Below are positions 1-4,858 of a stretch of 6,268 bases of DNA, piece by piece. The translations under genes and the position numbers were made by a program. Every line of letters starts with the position of its first letter. Within the stretch, counting starts at the first letter, position 1. Source of the stretch: Bradyrhizobium sp. GTDB lineage: Bacteria; Pseudomonadota; Alphaproteobacteria; Rhizobiales; Xanthobacteraceae. Location of the stretch: contig JAQGKJ010000429.1 in NCBI GenBank assembly GCA_028290165.1, positions 1-6,268 on the forward strand, given 5' to 3'. The notes under the pieces were generated by a model. It worked only from the letters and a program-made list of their open reading frames with translations. It was not told where the DNA came from and made no database searches.

Positions 1-1163
1 AGGATCGGCAGCGTGTAGCTGTGGCTGAGGTCGAAGGCGAAACCGGCGGCGCTCGGGCCGATCAGGGTGCCGAACGCGACGCTGGTGTAGAGAATGCCGA
101 TGATGCCGCTGACATTTCGGCCGCCGAAATAGTCCATCACCACGGCCGGCAATACCGCGACCCATCCGCCGTAGAACACGCCGAAGAAGAACGCGAAGGC
201 GGCGAGCGACCAGATGTTGGTCGCGACTACCCAAACCGCCAGCGCCAGCGCCATGCCGACGAACATCGCCAGCAGTGAAAGCTGGCGGCCCATGCGGTCG
301 GCGAGGCCACCGAGAAAGAAGCGTCCGGCGGTCGAGCCGATGCCGATCACGCCCAGCAGCAGGACCGCCGAGGAGGGTGCTGTGCCGTGATCTCGGGCGT
401 AGGGCACCAGATGCACGAACGGTACGAACACCCCGAACGAGCAGATCAGACAGGCGGCGTACAGGCTGATGAAGCGGTGCGAGCGGATCGCCTCGCGCAC
501 CGGAGCGCCTTCGCGATGCGCCGGTTGCGCGCCCGGTTGCGGCGGATCGCCGTCGGGACCGAGGCCGCGGTCGCGCGGGCCGTTCTCGATCAACAACGCC
601 ATTCCTCCACCGATCGCGGCGGCCAGCGCGCCGAGCGCGAGATAAGCGCCGCGCCATCCCAAAAGCTCGATCAGGAACGAGGCGAGCGGCGGCATCACCA
701 GGGTGCCGATGCCGATCCCGCTGACGGCGAGGCCGGAGGCGAAACCGCGGCGCCGCACGAACCATCGCTGTACCGCCCCGATTGCGGGAACATAGGCGCA
801 GCCGACGCCAAGCCCGACACCCAGCCCGTAGGCGGCATAGACCTGCGGCAGGTTTTGCGCGGTGCTGGCGGCCGCCAACCCGAGGCCGGTCAGGACCATG
901 CCGGCGACGGCGAGGCGGCGGGAGCCGAAGCGATCGGCGAGCGGGCCGCTGACGATCCCGAGGCCGAAATAGAGAAAGCCGGCGAGCGAGAACACCAGCG
1001 AGACCGAGCCGCGCGAGGCGCCGAACTCGCGCTGCAGCGGCTCGACGAAGGTTGAGAACGTATAGGCGCAGCCGAAGCCGACAAAGGTTATCGCGAAGGC
1101 GGCGGCGACCACGAACCAGCCGTGGAAGATGCGGGGGCGGGACAATGCGGCCTCACTGCTCAT
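1..1163 (-). CDS. Major facilitator superfamily transporter, 3' end cut by window edge
   Basis: A secondary transporter of the inner membrane; the first 387 residues are visible and the C-terminus lies off the left edge. The 12-helix MFS layout is recognisable. Hydrophobic segments begin near residue 16, and the family signature GPLADRFGSRR sits at 73-83, in the loop between helices 2 and 3. Its second-half counterpart GGLADRMGRQ is at 285-294. A hydrophilic central loop spans about 193-228. The stretch around WFVRRRGFASGLAVSG (134-149) and GWRGAYLALG (169-178) resembles monocarboxylate and oxalate/formate antiporter-like MFS members, so an organic anion is a reasonable guess, but the substrate cannot be read from sequence. 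The ATG at 1163 is preceded by GAGG five bases upstream. The gene is divergent from the CGNR regulator gene, sharing an 88-base promoter region with tandem dyads, which suggests local control. Family call is firm; substrate is unknown. Confidence 0.93.
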   Translation of the reverse strand, partial: MSSEAALSRPRIFHGWFVVAAAFAITFVGFGCAYTFSTFVEPLQREFGASRGSVSLVFSLAGFLYFGLGIVSGPLADRFGSRRLAVAGMVLTGLGLAAASTAQNLPQVYAAYGLGVGLGVGCAYVPAIGAVQRWFVRRRGFASGLAVSGIGIGTLVMPPLASFLIELLGWRGAYLALGALAAAIGGGMALLIENGPRDRGLGPDGDPPQPGAQPAHREGAPVREAIRSHRFISLYAACLICSFGVFVPFVHLVPYARDHGTAPSSAVLLLGVIGIGSTAGRFFLGGLADRMGRQLSLLAMFVGMALALAVWVVATNIWSLAAFAFFFGVFYGGWVAVLPAVVMDYFGGRNVSGIIGILYTSVAFGTLIGPSAAGFAFDLSHSYTLPI

Positions 1164-1180
1164 GACAGCCTCGTGACGAA

Positions 1181-1211
1181 AGACACTGATAAAATCATTA
1201 TACTGGTGTCT
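1181..1211. promoter_or_regulatory. Candidate operator dyad 1 (left), between MFS and CGNR genes
   Basis: An imperfect inverted repeat made of two 13-base half-sites (1181-1193 and 1199-1211) with a 5-base centre. The outer six bases are exact, AGACAC at 1181-1186 facing GTGTCT at 1206-1211, and 9 of 13 positions match overall. The right half TATACTGGTGTCT matches the right half of dyad 2 at 11 of 13 positions. The dyad covers the candidate -10 of the transporter gene. The symmetry suggests a dimeric DNA-binding protein; the neighbouring CGNR protein is the natural candidate, by position only. Confidence 0.55.
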
Positions 1212-1222
1212 CTTGCTGTCAA
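1197..1222 (-). promoter_or_regulatory. Candidate promoter of the MFS gene with short spacer
   Basis: On the minus strand TTGACA (1217-1222) and TATAAT (1197-1202) both match the sigma-70 consensus at six of six positions, but only 14 bases separate them instead of the usual 16-18. With a conventional 17-base spacing the -10 would shift to AATGAT, a four of six match. The -35 lies within the right-hand dyad and the -10 touches the left-hand dyad. Either the promoter is weak or activator-dependent, or one of the hexamers is fortuitous. Confidence 0.5.
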
Positions 1223-1248
1223 CCAGTAAATCTGTTTTACTGGTGTTT
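1218..1248. promoter_or_regulatory. Candidate operator dyad 2 (right), just upstream of the CGNR gene
   Basis: The stronger of the two dyads. A perfect 9-base inverted repeat, ACCAGTAAA (1222-1230) and TTTACTGGT (1236-1244), surrounds the 5-base centre TCTGT. Written as 13-base halves (1218-1230, 1236-1248) it has the same 13 + 5 + 13 layout as dyad 1 and lies exactly 37 bases further on. It overlaps the TTGACA of the transporter promoter and ends three bases before the likely ATG of the CGNR gene. It also covers a weak plus-strand promoter-like pair (TTGCTG at 1213-1218, TTTACT at 1236-1241, 17 apart), so binding here could affect both genes. Confidence 0.65.
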
Positions 1249-1251
1249 GCA

Positions 1252-1845
1252 ATGTCGAAAGAGTCCAAAAAATTCAAGGTTCCGGACGAACTGGCAAATC
1301 TCTATGATTTCGCCAATTCGCTCGATGTCAGGCATTTCACGCATCATGGCGTGCAGCATGTGCAGGGCGACGAACTCGCGGGTCCGCGGGAACTCGGCGT
1401 GTGGATGGCGCGACGCGGGCTGTTGTTCACCGGCGCCAAAATCACGCCCGCGATGTTCGAGACCGCGCTGCAGCTGCGCGCGAGCGTTCGCGATTATCTG
1501 CAATGCGATCCGGTCGACCGGCGCAAGGACAAGGATGCCGTGCGGTCACTGAACCGGGCCTTGAAACTGTTTCCGCTGGTGCCGCGGGCACAGATCGATC
1601 GCGGCATGGTGCTGGGCGCTGCCCGCGAGGATGCGCTCGCCGGGCTGTCGACGCTAGCGGCCGAACTTTACGACGGCTCGGTCAGGGGCACCCTGGACCG
1701 GCTCAAGATGTGCGCCGCGGAGGAGTGCCGCCGCGTGTTCTTCGACCGGTCGAAGCCGGCGACGCGACGGTGGTGCATGTCGTCGCTGTGCGGAAACCGG
1801 ACCAAGACCCGGACCTATCGCGAGCGCCATCGCCGCGCGGGCTAA
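1252..1845 (+). CDS. CGNR zinc-finger protein, ABATE-domain family, putative transcription regulator
   Basis: A 197-residue cytoplasmic protein with the two-part layout of the family. The N-terminal ABATE domain (about 10-145) includes ELAGPRELGVWM near 41-52. The C-terminal CGNR zinc finger (about 152-192) has likely zinc ligands C154, C159, C175 and C180, the last in the diagnostic CGNR at 180-183, followed by a basic tail suited to nucleic acid binding. The family is annotated as putative stress-related transcription regulators, but few members have been studied. I prefer the ATG at 1252. A TTG at 1213 would add 13 residues, but those codons run through the perfect inverted repeat and have no ribosome binding site. 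The ATG has no clear Shine-Dalgarno either, so a very short leader or leaderless mRNA is possible. It is divergent from the MFS gene, which may be its target. Confidence 0.9.
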   Translation: MSKESKKFKVPDELANLYDFANSLDVRHFTHHGVQHVQGDELAGPRELGVWMARRGLLFTGAKITPAMFETALQLRASVRDYLQCDPVDRRKDKDAVRSLNRALKLFPLVPRAQIDRGMVLGAAREDALAGLSTLAAELYDGSVRGTLDRLKMCAAEECRRVFFDRSKPATRRWCMSSLCGNRTKTRTYRERHRRAG

Positions 1846-1856
1846 CCTGTTCCTTC

Positions 1857-1879
1857 GCGGTTCCCAAGCCTGGAACCGC
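1857..1879 (+). terminator. Hairpin just after the CGNR gene, weak terminator candidate
   Basis: A perfect 8-base stem, GCGGTTCC (1857-1864) and GGAACCGC (1872-1879), with a 7-base loop starts 11 bases after the CGNR stop codon. No T-run follows, so it is not a standard intrinsic terminator; it may protect the 3' end or act with Rho. A second, smaller hairpin, GGCAG-AAA-CTGCC, follows at 1890-1902. The rest of 1846-1986 between the convergent genes holds only the minus-strand terminator at 1927-1949 and a GCGC-rich inverted repeat near 1913-1926. Confidence 0.4.
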
Positions 1880-1926
1880 AGAAATGTGAGGCAGAAACTG
1901 CCCGTGCGACAACGCGCCTCCGCGCG

Positions 1927-1949
1927 AAAAAAGCCAGCTCCGTGAGCTG
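1927..1949 (-). terminator. Intrinsic terminator of the small exported-protein gene
   Basis: On the minus strand a 6-base stem, CAGCTC and GAGCTG with loop ACG (1935-1949), is followed after GGC by six T residues (1927-1932). It lies about 38 bases beyond the stop codon of the small minus-strand gene, the expected place and orientation. The stem is short, but the T-run stands out in GC-rich DNA. Confidence 0.6.
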
Positions 1950-1986
1950 CCCTCTCGCTGCCTGCGATCGCATCAGCCGACAGGGG

Positions 1987-2280
1987 TCACTGCATGCGCG
2001 GAACGGCGGAATCCGTGCGGTGTGTCCGCGGCCTTTTGCCGGCAACGCCAACCCTGGCGCCTGACGACCACATGCGTTCGTTCTGAATGGCGCCGCGCTG
2101 GTAGTTGGGATCGGTGTAGGGATTGCCAGGCCCCTTATTCTGGCAGTTGGCATTGGGGTAGAAGAAAGCGCAATAACCGGGCTCGGAGATCACCTGCTGT
2201 GCCGGCACCGGCGTTGCGATCGCGGTCGACAGAACGGCCACCGCGCCAAATAGCCTGAAGGTTGGCTTGAAGGTCGACAT
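1987..2280 (-). CDS. Small exported protein of unknown function
   Basis: A 97-residue protein with a clear Sec-type signal peptide: a basic start (MSTFKPTFR), a hydrophobic core at about 10-24, and a likely cleavage after V25-P26-A27, leaving about 70 mature residues. The mature part has two cysteines (C37, C46) in a Pro/Asn/Gly/Tyr-rich segment (YCAFFYPNANCQ at 36-47, then GPGNPYTDPNYQRG at 50-63) and a basic tail. C37 and C46 could form a disulphide in the periplasm. I recall similar tiny exported proteins in Bradyrhizobium-type genomes but know no function. The start at 2280 is set by GGAGGAA (2285-2291), six bases from its core to the ATG; a GTG at 2364 would read the 5' leader. The gene stands alone between moaC (same strand, 120 bases upstream) and the convergent CGNR gene. 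The last 27 residues lack the low-complexity style of the rest and might be a drifted or frameshifted end. Confidence 0.78.
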   Translation of the reverse strand: MSTFKPTFRLFGAVAVLSTAIATPVPAQQVISEPGYCAFFYPNANCQNKGPGNPYTDPNYQRGAIQNERMWSSGARVGVAGKRPRTHRTDSAVPRMQ

Positions 2281-2347
2281 AGCGTTCCTCCGCTTTGGAT
2301 GTCCGCTGAGGGCATCACCAGAACAACACCCAAGCCGATGGGCGTTT

Positions 2348-2384
2348 GCATTCACGTCGATCACTCCACCGTGAAGGTGAATGC
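2348..2384. repeat. Inverted repeat between moaC and the small exported-protein gene
   Basis: An exact 8-base inverted repeat, GCATTCAC (2348-2355) and GTGAATGC (2377-2384), encloses 21 bases. An alternative pairing, TTCACG (2351-2356) with CGTGAA (2370-2375), is nested inside. It starts 16 bases after the moaC stop on the minus strand and has no T-run, so it could be a weak or Rho-dependent end for the trp-moaC transcript, or an operator for the downstream small gene. Nothing else was recognised in 2281-2400 except the ribosome binding site at 2285-2291. Confidence 0.35.
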
Positions 2385-2400
2385 GTGGCGGCCTGGTCCT

Positions 2401-2898
2401 TCAGGCCCGGTAATGTCCGGACTTGCCGCCCTTCTTCTCAACCAGATGAATGCCTTCGATGTGGACGCCGCGCTCCACCGCCTTGATCTTGTCGTAGATC
2501 GTCAGGCACGCGACCGCGACTGCGGTCAGCGCTTCCATCTCGACACCGGTCGGGCCGGTGACCTTCACGGTAGCGCGGACGAGGCAGCCGGGCAGCTTTT
2601 TGTCGGGCACAATCTCCAGCGTGACCTTCGACAGGGCCAGCGGATGGCAGAGCGGTATCAGGTCCGAGGTGCGCTTCGCCGCCATGATGCCGGCCACGCG
2701 CGCGGTGCCCAGCACGTCGCCCTTCTTGGCATTGCCCGACACGATCAGCGCGAGCGTCGCCCTGCTCATGACGACGCGGCCTTCCGCGACCGCCACGCGT
2801 TCGGTCGCGGGCTTGGCTGATACGTCGACCATCCGCGCCTCGCCTTTTGTGTCGATGTGGGTGAGGGCGGGATCCTCTTTGGAAGAGTTGCGCGCCAT
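2401..2898 (-). CDS. moaC: Cyclic pyranopterin monophosphate synthase MoaC
   Basis: Catalyses the second half of the first stage of molybdenum cofactor synthesis, turning the MoaA product 3',8-cyclo-7,8-dihydro-GTP into cyclic pyranopterin monophosphate in the cytoplasm. At 165 residues it has the normal family length and all hallmark blocks: [18 protein letters not shown] (23-40), KKGDVL (58-63), [15 protein letters not shown] (73-87) and [13 protein letters not shown] (118-130). The residues matching the E. coli catalytic K51, H77, D128 and K131 are present as K59, H85, D136 and K139. The ATG at 2898 fits the usual MARN-type start and leaves a 4-base gap after trpC; the upstream ATG at 2970 would overlap trpC heavily with an arginine-rich extension. 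The near-zero spacing implies co-transcription and perhaps translational coupling with trpC. No other moa gene is visible. Confidence 0.97.
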   Translation of the reverse strand: MARNSSKEDPALTHIDTKGEARMVDVSAKPATERVAVAEGRVVMSRATLALIVSGNAKKGDVLGTARVAGIMAAKRTSDLIPLCHPLALSKVTLEIVPDKKLPGCLVRATVKVTGPTGVEMEALTAVAVACLTIYDKIKAVERGVHIEGIHLVEKKGGKSGHYRA

Positions 2899-2902
2899 CG
2901 CT

Positions 2903-3724
2903 CTAGCGCGTGCCGGTCGCGCGTGGCGCATTGCTGCGCGCCAGTAGCGCGCGGGTCGCCGCCGCGACATCGGCCTGCCGCATCAGGCTTTCGCCGACCA
3001 GAAACGTCGACATGCCCAGCCGCGCCAGCCGCGCCAGATCGCCGGGTGCAAAGATGCCGCTTTCGCCGACCATCAGGCGGTCGCCCGGGATCAGCGGCGC
3101 CAGCGCCTCGCTGGTCGCAAGCGTGGTCTCGAAGGTGCGCAAATTCCGGTTGTTGACGCCGATCATCCGCGAACGAAGTTTTAGGGCGCGGTCAAGCTCG
3201 GAGCGTTCATGGACTTCGATCAGCACGTCCATGCCGTGGGCGATAGCGGCCTCCTCGATATCCTTGGCCGCGCCATCGTCGAGTGCGGCCATGATGATCA
3301 GGATGCAGTCGGCGCCGTGGGCGCGGGCCTCCGCCACCTGATAGGTGTCGTACATGAAATCCTTGCGCAGCACGGGCAGGGCGGTCGCCGCCCGCGCTGC
3401 CACCATAAAGTCGAGATGGCCCTGAAACGACGGCGTGTCGGTCAGCACCGATAGACAGGCAGCACCACCTGCTTCGTAGGCCCTGGCAAGCGCCGGCGGA
3501 TCGAAATCGGCGCGGATGAGCCCCTTCGAGGGCGAAGCCTTCTTCACCTCGGCGATCAGCGCATACTCGCCGTGGGCGAGCTTTTGGCGGATCGCGCTGA
3601 CAAAACCGCGCGGCGCAGGTGCTGCCCTGGCGAGCGCTTCAACGCTGGCAAGCGGATGGGCGCGCTTGGCGGTTGCGATCTCCTCGCGCTTGTAAGCCTC
3701 GATCTTGGTCAGGATATTGGACAC
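2903..3724 (-). CDS. trpC: Indole-3-glycerol phosphate synthase
   Basis: Cytoplasmic TIM-barrel enzyme that closes the indole ring: CdRP is decarboxylated and cyclised to indole-3-glycerol phosphate, the step before tryptophan synthase. The 273-residue single-domain protein has every catalytic block: [10 protein letters not shown] (59-68, with E59 and K61), LRKDF (119-123, K121 as general acid), IEVH (E170), GVNNRNL (N191) and VGESGI (S222), followed by a phosphate-binding LVGESLM near the C-terminus. There is no TrpF fusion. I chose the GTG at 3724 because AGGAG lies seven bases upstream and [16 protein letters not shown] matches the usual N-terminus; the ATG at 3760 would overlap trpD and add a Pro-rich leader. 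It lies 16 bases after trpD and 4 before moaC, so it is the centre of a tight operon. Confidence 0.97.
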   Translation of the reverse strand: MSNILTKIEAYKREEIATAKRAHPLASVEALARAAPAPRGFVSAIRQKLAHGEYALIAEVKKASPSKGLIRADFDPPALARAYEAGGAACLSVLTDTPSFQGHLDFMVAARAATALPVLRKDFMYDTYQVAEARAHGADCILIIMAALDDGAAKDIEEAAIAHGMDVLIEVHERSELDRALKLRSRMIGVNNRNLRTFETTLATSEALAPLIPGDRLMVGESGIFAPGDLARLARLGMSTFLVGESLMRQADVAAATRALLARSNAPRATGTR

Positions 3725-3731
3725 AGCGGGG

Positions 3732-3737
3732 CTCCTC
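3732..3737 (-). promoter_or_regulatory. Ribosome binding site that fixes the GTG start of trpC
   Basis: GAGGAG on the minus strand lies in the 16-base trpD-trpC gap, with seven bases to the GTG at 3724. It rules against the longer ATG start at 3760, which would sit inside trpD with no such site in front. Confidence 0.75.
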
Positions 3738-3740
3738 GGG

Positions 3741-4754
3741 TCAGCCGTTGGAAACCGCAATCAGATGTTTCAGCCGGGAAGCTGCCGCGCCGGAGTCGAG
3801 CGACTTGGTACCGAGCGCCACGCCCTCTTTCAGATTCCTGGCGCGGCCGGCGACGATCAGCGCTGCCGCTGCGTTCAGCAATGCGACATCCCGAAAAGGG
3901 CTCGGTTTTCCATCGAGCACGCTTTGCAGCGCGACCGCATTGGCATCGGCGTCGCCGCCTTTCAGCGCTTCGCCGCCGACGCGCGCAAGACCTGCTTCCT
4001 CCGGCGTCACCTCGAAGCTGCGGATATTGCCGTTCTCGAGCGCCGCGACGAAGGTCGGGCCGGTGAGGGTGATCTCATCGAGGCCATCGGAGCCGTGCAC
4101 CACCCAGACGGATTCGGCGCCGAGGTTTTTGAGCACCTGCGCCAGCGGTTGCACCCATTGCCGCGAAAATACGCCGACCATTTGCCGCCTGACGCCGGCC
4201 GGATTGGACAGCGGTCCCAACAGATTGAAAATCGTGCGCGTTGCCAGCTCGATGCGGGTCGGGTTGACGTTCTTGGTCGAAGGGTGGTGCGATGGCGCGA
4301 ACATGAAGCCGATGCCGGCCTCGCTGATGCAGCGCCCGACGTGCCCGGGCTTGATGTCGATCTTGACCCCGAGCGAGGACAACACGTCGGCCGCGCCAGA
4401 GCGTGACGACAGCGCGCGGTTGCCGTGCTTGGCGACGGGGACGCCCACGCCCGCCACGATGAAGGAAGCGCAGGTCGAGACATTGACCGAACCGGAGCCG
4501 TCGCCGCCGGTTCCGACCACGTCGACAGCATCGGCTGGCGCCTCCACGCGCAGCATCTTGGCGCGCATCGCGGTTACCGCGCCGGTGATCTCGTCGACGG
4601 TCTCGCCGCGCACGCGCAGCGCCATCAGCAGTCCGCCCATCTGCGAGGGCGTCGCCTCGCCGGACATCATGCTGTCGAAGGCGGATGCCGCCTCGTCGCG
4701 CGACAAGGTCGCGCCAGTGGCGACTTTTCCGATGAGAGATTTCAGGTCGTCCAT
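3741..4754 (-). CDS. trpD: Anthranilate phosphoribosyltransferase
   Basis: Joins anthranilate to PRPP to give phosphoribosyl-anthranilate and pyrophosphate, the second committed step of tryptophan synthesis, in the cytoplasm. The 337-residue protein has the normal length for the stand-alone enzyme, with no fused TrpG glutaminase domain. Visible motifs are the PRPP-binding [14 protein letters not shown] (81-94), [18 protein letters not shown] (108-125), the anthranilate region [11 protein letters not shown] (157-167) with R167, [15 protein letters not shown] (173-187), and HGSDGLDEI (220-228) with the metal-binding D226-E227. The ATG at 4754 is the only start in the right place; none of the in-frame codons just upstream is a start codon, and no strong Shine-Dalgarno is present. 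A mosaic palindrome separates it from ppiD, so it may have its own promoter or depend on readthrough. TrpE and TrpG must be encoded elsewhere or upstream. Confidence 0.97.
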   Translation of the reverse strand: MDDLKSLIGKVATGATLSRDEAASAFDSMMSGEATPSQMGGLLMALRVRGETVDEITGAVTAMRAKMLRVEAPADAVDVVGTGGDGSGSVNVSTCASFIVAGVGVPVAKHGNRALSSRSGAADVLSSLGVKIDIKPGHVGRCISEAGIGFMFAPSHHPSTKNVNPTRIELATRTIFNLLGPLSNPAGVRRQMVGVFSRQWVQPLAQVLKNLGAESVWVVHGSDGLDEITLTGPTFVAALENGNIRSFEVTPEEAGLARVGGEALKGGDADANAVALQSVLDGKPSPFRDVALLNAAAALIVAGRARNLKEGVALGTKSLDSGAAASRLKHLIAVSNG

Positions 4755-4785
4755 CGCGTGCTTTCGGGAATGCTCACCTTGTTTG

Positions 4786-4858
4786 GAGCATGATCTTTTC
4801 GGAGGACTGAATCCACCCTCGGGTCAAGCCCGAGGGCATGTTTTTCCGGATCATGCTC
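4786..4858. repeat. Mosaic palindromic intergenic element between ppiD and trpD
   Basis: Outer arms GAGCATGATC (4786-4795) and GATCATGCTC (4849-4858) are exact reverse complements and enclose 53 bases. The flanks TTTTCGGA after the left arm and TTTTTCCG before the right arm match, from memory, the edges of a palindrome scattered in large numbers through Bradyrhizobium-type genomes. The right arm supplies two of the three bases of the ppiD stop codon. Transcribed from ppiD toward trpD, it would fold into a long hairpin with a second stem inside. Confidence 0.75.
4816..4836. repeat. Inner hairpin nested in the ppiD-trpD palindrome
   Basis: CCCTCGGG (4816-4823) and CCCGAGGG (4829-4836) form a perfect 8-base GC-rich stem with a 5-base loop. 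On the plus strand a T-run (4841-4845) follows four bases later, terminator-like, but no plus-strand gene ends here. On the minus strand, the sense of trpD, the stem is followed by TGGATTCAG with no T-run, so it is not a standard terminator for ppiD. It looks like a second repeat motif set inside the first. Confidence 0.6.

Noticed and set aside
387..1055. Plus-strand open frame of 222 codons in the left part
   Set aside because: Shadow of the MFS transporter on the minus strand, which has membrane segments and both family signatures; the plus-strand translation is a low-complexity Arg/Ala/Glu-rich sequence.
1213..1251. TTG start extending the CGNR protein by 13 residues
   Set aside because: No ribosome binding site, hydrophobic extension atypical of the family, and it crosses the perfect inverted repeat.
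2299..2820. Plus-strand open frame of 173 codons
   Set aside because: Runs antisense through moaC, whose catalytic residues are all intact on the minus strand.
2899..2970. Upstream ATG for moaC at 2970
   Set aside because: Would overlap trpC by 68 bases and add an arginine-rich extension absent from MoaC proteins.
3725..3760. Upstream ATG for trpC at 3760
   Set aside because: Overlaps the end of trpD and ignores the GAGGAG at 3732-3737 that serves the GTG at 3724.
4816..4845. Intrinsic terminator on the plus strand
   Set aside because: The stem and nearby T-run look terminator-like, but no plus-strand gene is upstream.
4755..4856. trp attenuator or leader peptide ahead of trpD
   Set aside because: No short frame with consecutive tryptophan codons and no terminator T-run on the trpD strand; the hairpins are better explained by repeats.
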